Origin: Burkholderiales bacterium PBB6
Lineage (GTDB): Bacteria > Pseudomonadota > Gammaproteobacteria > Burkholderiales > Burkholderiaceae_C
Assembly: GCA_002255925.1 (NCBI GenBank)
Contig: NKIH01000001.1
Span: forward strand, 248,001 to 312,000
DNA length: 64,000 nucleotides
Direction: 5' to 3'
The translations under genes were made by a program, and so were the position numbers. Under the pieces are notes generated by a model that was not told where the DNA came from, searched no databases, and saw only the letters and a program-made list of their open reading frames with translations. Within the stretch, counting starts at the first letter, position 1, and every line of letters starts with the position of its first letter. Positions 8,296 through 16,254 of this stretch are shown here, piece after piece.

Positions 8296-9876
8296 ATGAG
8301 CCGGTCTGCTGTCCTGTCTTTGCCTGTCTCCGTTTTGCGCGCCACGGCCCTCTGCGCCGTGCTGGCCTTGTCCGGCCCGGCCGTCTCCCTGGCCGCCTAC
8401 AACCCGCCGTCGCACAACGTGGCCTGGCAGCCGGCCGCAGCTGATGCCGACATCGACAAGGCCTTCGCCCAGGGCAAGGCCGAGAAGAAGCCGGTGCTGG
8501 TGTACTGGGGCGCGGCCTGGTGCCCGCCGTGCAACCAGCTCAAGGCCACGCTGTTCAACCGCCAGGATTTCGCCGAGCGCTCGAAGAGCTTCGTGGCGGT
8601 GCACATCGACGGTGATGCCCCCGGCGCCCAGAAGCTGGGCAGCCGCTTCAAGGTGCGCGGCTACCCGACCGTGATCCTGTTCAACCCCGAAGGCCAGGAA
8701 ATCACCCGCCTGCCGGGCGAGGTGGATGCGCCGCAGGTGATGAACGTGCTGCAGATGGGCTTGGCCGGTGGCCGCCCGATCAAGGCCGTGCTGGCCGATG
8801 CCCGTGCCGGCAAGCCGCTGCCGGCGAACGAGTGGCGCCTGCTGGCGTTCTACTCCTGGGACACCGACGAAGCCCAGCTGGTGCCGGCCGCCGAGCGCCC
8901 GGGCCTGCTGGCCCAGCTGGCTGCCGCAGCACCTGCCGCCGAGGTTGAAACCAGCACCCGCCTGCTGCTGAAGTCGCTGGCTGAAACCGACGCTGGCAAG
9001 CCCGCGGCCGTGTCAGCGGCCCAGCGTGAGCGCGTGCTCAAGGTGGTGGCCGATGCCGCCGCCAGCCGCACGCAGATGGACGTCATCGTCAACTACGCGC
9101 CCGACCTCGTCAGCGCGCTGGCGCCGCAGGCCGGCCCCGAGCGCAAGTCCACCGCCGCGGCCGTGGATACCGCGCTGCAGCGCCTGCAGGCCGACACCAC
9201 GCTGTCGCGCAGTGACCGCCTGTCTGCGCTGATGGCGCGGGTGGGGGTGGCTCGCCTGGATCAACCCAAGGAGGCCATGAAGCCGCAGCTGCCCGATGCC
9301 TTGGTCAAGCAGGTGCGCGACATGGCCGCGACGCTGGACCGCGAGATCACCGACGGCTATGAGCGCCAGGCCGTCATCACCTCGGCGGCCTACGCACTGG
9401 GCCAGGCAGGCTTGTGGAAGGAGAGCGACGCGCTGCTCAAGGCCAATCTGGCCAAGAGTCACTCGCCGTACTACCTGATGAGCCAGCTGGGCGGCAACGC
9501 CAAGAAGCAGGGCCGCAAGGACGACGCGCTGGCCTGGTATGCGCAGGCCTTTGCCAAGAGCGAAGGCCCGGCCACGCGCCTGCAGTGGGGCTCAAGCTAC
9601 TTCGCGGCGCTGATCGAGCTGTCGCCGAAGGATGCAGCCACCATCGAGAAGGTGGCTGCGCAGCTGTTCACCGAAGCCGGCAACCAGCAGGGCGCCTTCT
9701 ATGAGCGCAGCGCGCGTTCGCTGCAGAAGGTCGGCACCCAGCTGGGCCAGTGGAACAAGGGTGGCCAGCACCAGGCGGTGGTCGACCGCCTGAAGGCCCA
9801 GCTCGCCCCGGTCTGCGGCAAGCTGCCCGCCGCCGATGGCCAGAAGGCCACCTGCGACGGCTTGATCAAGGCCTGA
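8296..9876 (+). CDS. Exported thioredoxin-fold protein with CPPC active site and helical C-terminal domain
   Basis: Protein of 526 residues with a cleavable signal peptide (hydrophobic core about residues 12-32). Residues ~50-160 are a thioredoxin fold with active site WCPPC at Cys76 and Cys79, and the cis-Pro loop in GYPTVILF. The remaining ~350 residues are Ala-rich and helical, with tetratricopeptide-like pieces such as ALAWYAQAFAKSEGPATRLQ. It probably handles disulfides of periplasmic proteins, as a reductase or isomerase. CPPC lies between thioredoxin (CGPC) and more oxidising variants. No partner gene is next to it; the GST gene converges on it two bases away. Confidence 0.85.
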   Translation: MSRSAVLSLPVSVLRATALCAVLALSGPAVSLAAYNPPSHNVAWQPAAADADIDKAFAQGKAEKKPVLVYWGAAWCPPCNQLKATLFNRQDFAERSKSFVAVHIDGDAPGAQKLGSRFKVRGYPTVILFNPEGQEITRLPGEVDAPQVMNVLQMGLAGGRPIKAVLADARAGKPLPANEWRLLAFYSWDTDEAQLVPAAERPGLLAQLAAAAPAAEVETSTRLLLKSLAETDAGKPAAVSAAQRERVLKVVADAAASRTQMDVIVNYAPDLVSALAPQAGPERKSTAAAVDTALQRLQADTTLSRSDRLSALMARVGVARLDQPKEAMKPQLPDALVKQVRDMAATLDREITDGYERQAVITSAAYALGQAGLWKESDALLKANLAKSHSPYYLMSQLGGNAKKQGRKDDALAWYAQAFAKSEGPATRLQWGSSYFAALIELSPKDAATIEKVAAQLFTEAGNQQGAFYERSARSLQKVGTQLGQWNKGGQHQAVVDRLKAQLAPVCGKLPAADGQKATCDGLIKA

Positions 9877-9877
9877 G

Positions 9878-10486
9878 TTACTTCACCAGGCCTTCGGCTT
9901 TGAGGGCCGCCTGCACCGCGGGCCGCGCAGCGACGCGGCCCATGTAGGCGCTCAGGTTCGCCAGGCCGCTGATGTCCACGCCCACGTACTTGCCCCAGCC
10001 CGCCACGGTGAACAGGTAGCCGTCGGCGACGGTGAAGGTCTCACCGGTCAGCCAGGTCTTGCCGGCCAGCTGGCCGTCCACCCAGCTCAGCTGCTTCATC
10101 AGCGCGGCGCGGGCCTTCACCTGCGTGTCCTCGGCGGTGCCGGGGGTGAACAACGGCGAGAAGCCCTTGTGCAGCTCGCTGGTGATGAAGTTCAGCCACT
10201 CCATCAGGTGGTAGCGCGCCAGGGTGCCGGCGGCCGGGGCCAGGCCGGTGGCAGGCGCCTGATCGGCGATGTACTGGACGATGGCCGGGCCTTCGGTCAG
10301 GCGCTCGCCGCTGTCGAGCTCCAGCAGGGGCACCTGGCCGCGCGGGTTGATGGCCAGGAAGTCGCTGCCGTCAGCCAGCTTCTTGGTCTTCAGGTTGGTG
10401 ATGTGCAGATCAAACGCCAGGCCGGCTTCGCGCAGCGCGATGTGCGGCGAGAGGGAACAGGCGCCGGGGCTGTAATACAACTTCAT
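9878..10486 (-). CDS. Glutathione S-transferase
   Basis: Cytosolic GST of 202 residues, beta-class in type. The N-terminal thioredoxin-like domain begins MKLYYSPGACSLSPHIALRE, with Cys10 at the position of the beta-class catalytic cysteine, followed by INPRGQVPLLELDSGERLTE for glutathione binding. The C-terminal helical domain includes TFTVADGYLF. It conjugates or reduces electrophiles with glutathione. The ATG at 10486 gives the exact family N-terminus. The closely placed divergent gene encodes a glutaredoxin-like protein, so both may be glutathione-related. Confidence 0.95.
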   Translation of the reverse strand: MKLYYSPGACSLSPHIALREAGLAFDLHITNLKTKKLADGSDFLAINPRGQVPLLELDSGERLTEGPAIVQYIADQAPATGLAPAAGTLARYHLMEWLNFITSELHKGFSPLFTPGTAEDTQVKARAALMKQLSWVDGQLAGKTWLTGETFTVADGYLFTVAGWGKYVGVDISGLANLSAYMGRVAARPAVQAALKAEGLVK

Positions 10487-10605
10487 GCGGGTCTCCGTGT
10501 GTTGGAATGCTCGGGCCGCCATGCTGCCAGCCTTTGGGCTGGCTTGCATGCGCCGGTGTTGAACCCTGCTTCCGCTGTTTTTGAATCTCTTCCGAAGGAC
10601 TGCCC

Positions 10606-10971
10606 ATGCCACGCGCCGTGCTGGATGAACAACGTATCCACCCCGCCATCCGCAGCGTGGTGGCCGGCCACCATGCCGACGCCATCGCCGAGGTGGAAGC
10701 GGCCGTCGCAGCCCACCCGGTGGTGGTGCTGGGCATGGCCGGCAACCCGTGGCCGAAGAAGGCCCGGGCGGCGCTTGACCGGCTCGGCATCGCGCACCAC
10801 GACATCAACCACGGCAGCTACGTCAGTGGCTGGCGCCGTCGCAATGCGGTGAAGATGTGGTGCGGCTGGCCGACCTTCCCGATCATCTTCGTGCGCGGCC
10901 AGATGGTCGGCGGTGCGCAAGACCTGCAGCGCCTGATCGACAGCGGTGAGCTGAAGCGCCTGCTGGGCTGA
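10606..10971 (+). CDS. Glutaredoxin-like protein lacking the active-site cysteine
   Basis: Protein of 121 residues with the monothiol glutaredoxin layout: the strand PVVVLGMAGNPWPKKARAAL where CxxC or CGFS would sit, then a helix and strand, then GWPTFPIIFVRGQMVGGAQD with the glutathione-binding cis-Pro and GG turn, and a C-terminal helix ending ELKRLLG. The active-site position reads GNPWPKK, so the catalytic cysteine is absent. The only cysteine in the protein is in MWCGWPTFP. Classical thiol chemistry is therefore unlikely; a binding or regulatory role is possible. It is divergent from the glutathione transferase gene with 119 bases between starts. Confidence 0.82.
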   Translation: MPRAVLDEQRIHPAIRSVVAGHHADAIAEVEAAVAAHPVVVLGMAGNPWPKKARAALDRLGIAHHDINHGSYVSGWRRRNAVKMWCGWPTFPIIFVRGQMVGGAQDLQRLIDSGELKRLLG

Positions 10972-11104
10972 GCCGCACGCAGCGGGCCAGCGGCGGGGCT
11001 GGCATCGGGGCCGCAGTCGCCAGTCATGCGCGTTTTCTGCCGTTCATGCGGTGCGGCCTGCCGTTCGCCCATGGGGTGTGTTGGCAGCGCCCGGCGCCAC
11101 CACA

Positions 11105-12685
11105 ATGGCCGGCATGAGAACCTCATCCCGTTCCAACACCCGCCCCACAGCCTGGTCCGCCAGCTGGGGCCTGAGCCTGGTCATCGTGCTGCTGGCCAAT
11201 CTCTCGCCATCGTCCTCACGGGCCGCAGCAGACACCGTGGGTGCCAGCCCGCCCCGGCTTGAACTCTCGGCCTGTCGCCTCAAGGGCGTGGCGCATGAAG
11301 CCCGCTGCGGCGTGCTCAAGCGCCCGTTGAACCCGGCTGAGCCGGCGGGCGCGCAGATCGATGTGCATGTGGCCGTGCTGCCCGCCCTGGCGCGCAACAA
11401 GCTGCCCGATCCGGTGCTGATGTTTGCCGGCGGCCCGGGGCAAAGCGCCATCGAGCTGGCCGGCCCGGTCAGCCAGCAGCTGGGCCGTTTCCTGAACCGC
11501 CGCGATCTGGTGCTGATCGACCAGCGCGGCACGGGCCAGAGCGCCCCGCTGCGCTGCGAGGACGCCGAATCCACCCGCAGCAGTCGCCTGCAGGACATGC
11601 TCGACCCCAGCGCCGAAGACCGCCGCACCCTGGCCTGCCTGACGCGGCTGAAGGCGCTGCCCTACGGCGACCTGCGCTACTTCACCACCACCATCGCGAT
11701 GCAGGACGTGGAAGCGGTGCGGCTGGCGCTGGGCCTGGGGCCGATCAACGCGATTGGCGGCTCGTACGGTACGCGGGCGGTGCTGGAGTACCAGCGCCAG
11801 TTCCCTGACAGCGTGCGCCGCGCGGTGATCGACGGTGTGGCGCCGCCCGACATGGTGCTGATGCGCTCGATGTCCACCGACGTGCAGGCCGCGTTCGATG
11901 CGCTGCTGGCGAGTTGCGCGCAATCGCCCGACTGCCAGCGACGCTACCCGGACCTGGCCGGCCAATGGCGCAAGCTGCTGGGCAGCCTGCCGCGCGAGGT
12001 GACGCTGGAGCATCCGATCACCGGCCAGCCGGAGCGGGTCACGCTGACGCGCGACGCGGTCATCACGCTGATCCGCACGCCGCTGTATGCGCCGATGCTG
12101 GCGGCCGCACTGCCTCTGGCCATCAGCGAGGCAGCCAACGGCCGCTTCATGCCGCTGCTGGGCCTGGGGCTGGGCAGCATCGGCGGTGGGCGGGGCATGG
12201 GCTTGTCCACCGGCATGCACTTCTCGGTGGTGTGTGCCGAAGACCTGCCGCGCCTTGCCACGGCCACGGATGTGCCCGGCGGTGACGTGGGCCAGGGCAA
12301 TGAAAACATGTACCGGCGCGTGTGCTCGCAGTGGCCGCAGGGCGTGGTGCCGCCGGCGTTCTACAGCGTGCCTGCGGCGCGCCATCCGGTGCTGCTGCTG
12401 AGCGGCAGCCTCGACCCCGTGACGCCCCCGCGCCATGCCCAGCGCGTGGCCGGTTTGCTCGGCCCGCAGGCCGCGCAGGTGGTGGTGCCCAACGTGGGCC
12501 ACGGCGTGATGGGTCTGGGCTGCGTGCGCGATGTGGTGTACCGATTTGTCGACCAGCCGAACCCCGCCAAGGCGCTGGCTGACGTGAAGACCGATGCGGC
12601 CTGTGCCGCCAATCTGCCTCGCCCGCCGGCCTTCGTGCCGGTGGGGGCAGCAACGGCCGTGACCGCCGGGGAGGGCGCCAAGTGA
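11105..12685 (+). CDS. Exported alpha/beta hydrolase (tripeptidyl aminopeptidase-like)
   Basis: Protein of 526 residues with a signal sequence (hydrophobic core WGLSLVIVLLANL). Hydrolase features are LMFAGGPGQSA (oxyanion region), LVLIDQRGTGQSAP, the nucleophile elbow GGSYGTRA with Ser near residue 220, the acid in LLLSGSLDPVTPP, and the catalytic His in PNVGHGVMG. This order matches the secreted proline-iminopeptidase / tripeptidyl aminopeptidase group (S33). A second ATG at 11114 is an equally plausible start. Its stop overlaps the GTG start of the next gene, so translation is coupled with the ABC exporter genes; the hydrolase may act on the exporter's substrate, or the link may be only co-expression. 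Confidence 0.88.
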   Translation: MAGMRTSSRSNTRPTAWSASWGLSLVIVLLANLSPSSSRAAADTVGASPPRLELSACRLKGVAHEARCGVLKRPLNPAEPAGAQIDVHVAVLPALARNKLPDPVLMFAGGPGQSAIELAGPVSQQLGRFLNRRDLVLIDQRGTGQSAPLRCEDAESTRSSRLQDMLDPSAEDRRTLACLTRLKALPYGDLRYFTTTIAMQDVEAVRLALGLGPINAIGGSYGTRAVLEYQRQFPDSVRRAVIDGVAPPDMVLMRSMSTDVQAAFDALLASCAQSPDCQRRYPDLAGQWRKLLGSLPREVTLEHPITGQPERVTLTRDAVITLIRTPLYAPMLAAALPLAISEAANGRFMPLLGLGLGSIGGGRGMGLSTGMHFSVVCAEDLPRLATATDVPGGDVGQGNENMYRRVCSQWPQGVVPPAFYSVPAARHPVLLLSGSLDPVTPPRHAQRVAGLLGPQAAQVVVPNVGHGVMGLGCVRDVVYRFVDQPNPAKALADVKTDAACAANLPRPPAFVPVGAATAVTAGEGAK

Positions 12686-13512
12686 TTGATGTTCAGGATC
12701 TGCGCAAGCGCTTTGTTCAAGGCAGCGGGCGCCGCAAGCAGACGGTGCTGGCCGTGGACGGTGTGAACTGGCGTGCCGAGGACGGTCGCATCACCGGCTT
12801 GCTGGGGCCGAACGGCGCCGGCAAGACCACCACGCTGCGCATGGTGGCCGGCTTGATCGAGCCCGATGGCGGCACGGTGGTGGTCGACGGCATCGATGTG
12901 GCCAGCCAGCCGCGCGCGGCGCTGGCCCGCATGGGCGTGCTGTCTGATGCCCGAGGCCTCTACCCCCGGCTGACCGCACGCGAGAACGTGGTTTATTACG
13001 GCCGCCTGCACGGCATGAGCGGTGCTGATGCCAACCGGCGTTGCATTGAGCTGGCCGGTCTGCTCGACATGCAGGGCCTGCTGGACCGCCGCACCGACGG
13101 CTTCAGCCAGGGCGAACGCATGAAGACCGCGCTGGCGCGGGCGCTGGTGCACAACCCGCCGAACATCGTGCTTGACGAGCCCACCAACGGGCTGGACGTG
13201 CTGGCCACCCGCGCCCTGCGCGACACCCTGCGCCGGCTGCGTGACGAGACCGGCAAGTGCATCGTTTTTTCGAGCCACATCATGCAGGAGGTGGAACGCC
13301 TGTGTGACCACGTCGTGGTGGTTGCCCATGGCCGCACGGTAGCGAGCGGCACGGTGCCGGGCCTGCTGGCGCAGACCGGGCAGACGGATTTTGAAGAGGC
13401 CTTTGTCAGCCTGGCTTTCGGGGCTGGGGCGGCTTCGAGCCATGGTGTGGCCAACAGCACGGACAACAGCATGGGCACGCACGCCGCGTCGGCCCCGAAG
13501 GAGCAGGCATGA
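12682..13512 (+). CDS. natA: ABC exporter ATP-binding protein (NatA-like)
   Basis: ATPase of 276 residues. The Walker A motif is GPNGAGKTTT, the signature region is FSQGERMKTALARAL (a variant of LSGGQ), and Walker B is NIVLDEPTNGLD; the switch His is in IVFSSHIMQEVERLC. It starts with GTG at 12682, overlapping the previous stop, and ends overlapping the permease ATG at 13509. The pairing with a NatB-type permease suggests a Na+ or drug-type exporter, but the true substrate is not evident. The last ~35 residues are a low-complexity tail. Confidence 0.9.
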   Translation: MIDVQDLRKRFVQGSGRRKQTVLAVDGVNWRAEDGRITGLLGPNGAGKTTTLRMVAGLIEPDGGTVVVDGIDVASQPRAALARMGVLSDARGLYPRLTARENVVYYGRLHGMSGADANRRCIELAGLLDMQGLLDRRTDGFSQGERMKTALARALVHNPPNIVLDEPTNGLDVLATRALRDTLRRLRDETGKCIVFSSHIMQEVERLCDHVVVVAHGRTVASGTVPGLLAQTGQTDFEEAFVSLAFGAGAASSHGVANSTDNSMGTHAASAPKEQA

Positions 13513-14672
13513 ACATCGGATGGCAAGTGTTCCTGAAGGAGCTCAAGGACGCCCTGCGTGACCGGCGCACCCTGATGGCCGTGCTGATGAGCTCGGTGAT
13601 GATGGGCCCGCTTATGCTGTTCGCGTTGTCGACGCTGGTCGAAGGCATGGAGAAGCGGGCCGAGGCGCGCGAGGTGTTCGTGGCGGGCATCGACAACGCA
13701 CCGGGCCTGCGCAACTACCTGGAGCGCCAGACCTGGAAGGTGCTGCCCGCGCCGGCCGACTACGAGCGGGCGCTGGAGCGCAGCCAGCTGGGCGATCCGG
13801 TGCTGGTGGTGGCCAAGAATTTCGAGGCGGACCTGGTGGCCGGCGAGCGGCCGCTGCTGGAGATCGTCACTTCGAGTGCCAATCAGCGGGCTGACGGTGC
13901 GGCGGGCCGGCTGGAGGACCTGGTGCAGGGTTATGCCCGCGAGCAGGCTGGCTTGCGCCTGATGGTGCGCGGCGTGGCGCCGATGCTGCTGCAGCCGATG
14001 CAGGTGGAGCGGCGTGACCTGGCCAACCCGGCGGCCCGCGCTGCCCGCCTGACCGGCATGCTGCCCTTCTTCGTGCTGATGGCGGTGCTGTATGGCGCGC
14101 TCAATGCGGCGCTCGACACGACGGCCGGTGAGCGCGAGCGAGGCTCGCTGGAGCCGCTGTTGATGAATCCGGCCACACGCCTGTCGCTGGTGGTGGGCAA
14201 GTGGGGTGCGGTGGCGGCGGTGGGCATGCTGGTGGCCATCCTGTCGTCACTCAGCTTTCTGCCCAGCCAGATGCTGTTCAAGAGCGAGCAGCTGGCGGCG
14301 CTGTTCCGCTACGACTGGCCGGAGGCGCTGGCCTTCCTGGGTCTGCTGCTGCCGCTGGCCGGGGCCCTGGCCGCGGTGCTGATGGCCATCGCCATCCGCT
14401 GCAAGACCTTCAAGGAAGCCCAGGCCAGCAGCACGGTGGTGGTGCTCGTGGTGTCGCTGTTGCCCATGCTCACGCTGTTCAACCAGGACGGCGAAAAGCC
14501 GTGGCACCTGTGGGTGCCGGCGCTGGCGCAATCGACGCTGATGTCGCGCGTGTTGAAGGGCGAGTTCATCAGCACCACCGACATGCTGGTGCCCGCCGCG
14601 GCCTGCGCGGTGCTGGCCACGGTGTGCGTGGTCTACATCGCACGGCAGTTCCAGACAACGGCCGTGCGTTGA
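13509..14672 (+). CDS. natB: ABC exporter permease (NatB-like)
   Basis: Membrane protein of 387 residues, ABC-2 type. One N-terminal transmembrane helix (TLMAVLMSSVMMGPLMLFAL) is followed by a ~140-residue extracytoplasmic domain. Then come five or so C-terminal helices, including GMLPFFVLMAVLYGALNAAL and GMLVAILSSLSFL. The segment ERERGSLEPLLMNPATR is the hallmark coupling motif of this permease family. Its ATG overlaps the stop of the ATPase gene, so they form one complex. NatAB of Bacillus exports Na+; here the substrate is inferred only by family. Confidence 0.88.
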   Translation: MNIGWQVFLKELKDALRDRRTLMAVLMSSVMMGPLMLFALSTLVEGMEKRAEAREVFVAGIDNAPGLRNYLERQTWKVLPAPADYERALERSQLGDPVLVVAKNFEADLVAGERPLLEIVTSSANQRADGAAGRLEDLVQGYAREQAGLRLMVRGVAPMLLQPMQVERRDLANPAARAARLTGMLPFFVLMAVLYGALNAALDTTAGERERGSLEPLLMNPATRLSLVVGKWGAVAAVGMLVAILSSLSFLPSQMLFKSEQLAALFRYDWPEALAFLGLLLPLAGALAAVLMAIAIRCKTFKEAQASSTVVVLVVSLLPMLTLFNQDGEKPWHLWVPALAQSTLMSRVLKGEFISTTDMLVPAAACAVLATVCVVYIARQFQTTAVR

Positions 14673-14738
14673 TGGTGGCGCGGGGCGCCCGGGAGGGCGG
14701 CCCCGTGTTGCTGAGTGGTGGCCTGACGCCGTGCGCGT

Positions 14739-15155
14739 TCAGGCCCGTTTCAAGGCTTGCCAGACGGCGTCCTGCCAGGGCAGTGCGCGTACCAGCCGGC
14801 TGAAGTGCAGCGCGGATTCGCGCGGTGTCAGCACCTCGCCCTGGTCGCTCACCAGCCGCAGATTGGTGACCACGCACATGGGGTCGGCCATGGCCAGCAC
14901 CCCTTGGTCAATCTGCACCCAATCCCAGGCCAGGCCGGCATCGGTGTGGCCGCTGCATTCGCCCCAGATCGTCTGCCCGGTGGAGGGGCGCGAGCGGTCG
15001 CCGAAGGTGGTGATGCGCGTACCCAGATGCACAAACCGTAATTGTTCTCGCGCGTTTGCCTGACAGAATACGGCAGGCCACGAATACAAGGACCAGGGAG
15101 GTGGCATGGTCATGTCCTGGACGTGCTGCAAGATGGAGTTCTTTGTCGTCTGCAT
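14739..15155 (-). CDS. Uncharacterised protein divergent from the LuxR-type regulator
   Basis: Protein of 138 residues if started at 15155, or 124 from the ATG at 15113. Codon use is typical and the frame is clean. It is Trp-rich (WSLYSWPAVF, TIWGECSGH, GLAWDWVQI) and has no signal peptide or membrane helix. I recognise no family. A lux-box-like palindrome centred at 15200 lies just upstream. If used as a class II site it would place transcription start near 15158, which favours the 15113 start. It may therefore belong to the quorum-type regulon next door (inference). Confidence 0.7.
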   Translation of the reverse strand: MQTTKNSILQHVQDMTMPPPWSLYSWPAVFCQANAREQLRFVHLGTRITTFGDRSRPSTGQTIWGECSGHTDAGLAWDWVQIDQGVLAMADPMCVVTNLRLVSDQGEVLTPRESALHFSRLVRALPWQDAVWQALKRA

Positions 15156-15190
15156 GACCTGAAGTCTGGAGAGTGCAACTTGCGTCTGCT

Positions 15191-15210
15191 AGCTGTAAGA
15201 CCTGTCAGGG
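15191..15210. promoter_or_regulatory. lux-box-like palindrome upstream of the LuxR-type gene
   Basis: The core CTGTAAGACCTGTCAG (15193-15208) has CTG/CAG ends and the conserved TGTAAGA half of the lux box. It is identical at 13 of 16 positions to the second box at 15979-15994. It sits between two divergent genes, 55 bases before the luxR-type ATG and about 40 bases before the divergent gene's first ATG, so it could serve either or both. Confidence 0.65.
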
Positions 15211-15262
15211 CGCCTCGTCGGGCGCCGGCAGGGGTGCGGGTGTTGAGACCTTGGGGGTGTGC

Positions 15263-15976
15263 ATGCTGAGCGGCAGTTATCTGTCGGTCATGGAAGCGCA
15301 GACCCAGGAGCAGTTCCGTGACCGCATCGTGCGGTTCGCCCAGGAGCTGGGCTTCGACTATGTCTCTGCCATGACGGTGGTGGACCACTCCCTGTCGCAC
15401 TCGGAGTTCATCAACGTCGACAACATGCCACAGGCGATGGTGGACGCTGCGGCATCGGCCACCACCTACCGGCGTGACCCCGTGATGCAGCACTGCAAGC
15501 GCGGCACCGTGCCCATCATCTGGGACCAGACCACCTACGTGAACCGTGGCGTGCCTGAGCTTTGGGAAAACCTCGCCGAGCATGGTTACCGCACCGGCAT
15601 TGCCCTGGCCATGCACTTCCCGGAAGGGCGGCATTTCACGATGGGTGTGGACCGCTCCGAAAACCTCCCCGGGAATGCTGGCGATCTCACCCGGATGGTG
15701 GCTGACTTGCAGTTGTTTGCCGTGCACGCGCAAGATGCAGCGATGCGACTTTTTGTGCCGGCAGAGCTGCAGCTGGAACGCCCGAAATTGACGCCCCGCG
15801 AGCTGGAAGCGCTGCGCTGGACCATGGAAGGCAAGACGGCCTGGGAGGTTGGCAGCATCCTCGGCATCAGTGAGCGCACGGCGGTGCTGCACATCCAGAA
15901 TGCCATGCACAAGCTGGACGCCATCAACAAGCACCAGGCGGTGCTGAAGGCCCTGCGGCTGGGGCTGATCCACTGA
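15263..15976 (+). CDS. LuxR-type regulator with autoinducer-binding domain (solo)
   Basis: Regulator of 237 residues. Residues ~10-165 resemble the acyl-homoserine-lactone binding domain: Asp72-Pro73 in YRRDPVM, Trp87 in PIIWDQ and Gly112 in YRTGIAL are at family positions. The residues expected to be Trp and Tyr upstream of Asp72 (13 and nine positions back) are Met59 and Ala63. The C-terminal helix-turn-helix is canonical: LTPRELEALRWTMEGKTAWE, VGSILGISERTAVLHIQNAM, KLDAINKHQAV. No luxI-type synthase gene is present in the window. The gene ends at a lux-box-like palindrome and is followed by a leader-bearing peptide and its exporter genes, which it probably activates. The ATG at 15263 is preferred over one 30 codons upstream, which would read through the first box. 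Confidence 0.9.
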   Translation: MLSGSYLSVMEAQTQEQFRDRIVRFAQELGFDYVSAMTVVDHSLSHSEFINVDNMPQAMVDAAASATTYRRDPVMQHCKRGTVPIIWDQTTYVNRGVPELWENLAEHGYRTGIALAMHFPEGRHFTMGVDRSENLPGNAGDLTRMVADLQLFAVHAQDAAMRLFVPAELQLERPKLTPRELEALRWTMEGKTAWEVGSILGISERTAVLHIQNAMHKLDAINKHQAVLKALRLGLIH

Positions 15977-16023
15977 CCCTGTAAGAGTTGACAGTGTCGT
16001 GATCGGGAGTGGCTTGGTTCAAT
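15977..16023 (+). promoter_or_regulatory. lux box and extended -10 promoter for the peptide/exporter genes
   Basis: The palindrome CTGTAAGAGTTGACAG (15979-15994) has perfect CTGT/ACAG arms and matches the 20-bp lux-box consensus at most positions. TGGTTCAAT at 16015-16023 is an extended -10 (TTCAAT, four of six). This predicts a start near 16030 and puts the box centre at about -43, the class II activator position. A perfect hairpin GCGCTG-GAA-CAGCGC (16032-16046) follows at the predicted 5' end. The peptide ATG is at 16069. Confidence 0.7.
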
Positions 16024-16068
16024 GACGCCATGCGCTGGAACAGCGCTTCAACGTTTCGGAGAACCACC

Positions 16069-16227
16069 ATGACCCAGTCCCTGATTGCCCTGATCCGCCG
16101 TGTTTTTGTCGCTTCGTCGCAGCCGGCTGCCGTGCCTGCCGGCAAGGTGCACCGCGAGCTGAGCGCCGAGGAACTCCGCAGCGTGTCTGGCGCTGGTGAA
16201 GTGAGCCTGCCGGGCCGCGGCTGGTAA
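16069..16227 (+). CDS. Small peptide precursor with double-glycine-type leader
   Basis: Precursor of 52 residues; ATG at 16069 with GGAG seven bases upstream. Residues 31-42 (LSAEELRSVSGA) match the C39 leader consensus position by position: Leu -12, Ser -11, Glu -8, Leu -7, Val -4, Gly -2, Ala -1. Cleavage after Ala42 would release GEVSLPGRGW, only ten residues with Pro, two Gly, one Arg and a C-terminal Trp. Such a short product is more like a signal peptide or modified peptide than a classical bacteriocin. The following genes encode an HlyD adaptor and a C39-peptidase exporter, which would cleave and export it. In-frame ATGs at 16009 and 16027 exist but precede the predicted transcription start. 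Confidence 0.8.
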   Translation: MTQSLIALIRRVFVASSQPAAVPAGKVHRELSAEELRSVSGAGEVSLPGRGW

Positions 16228-16254
16228 GTCGTCCGAGCTGTTGTCGACAAGCGC

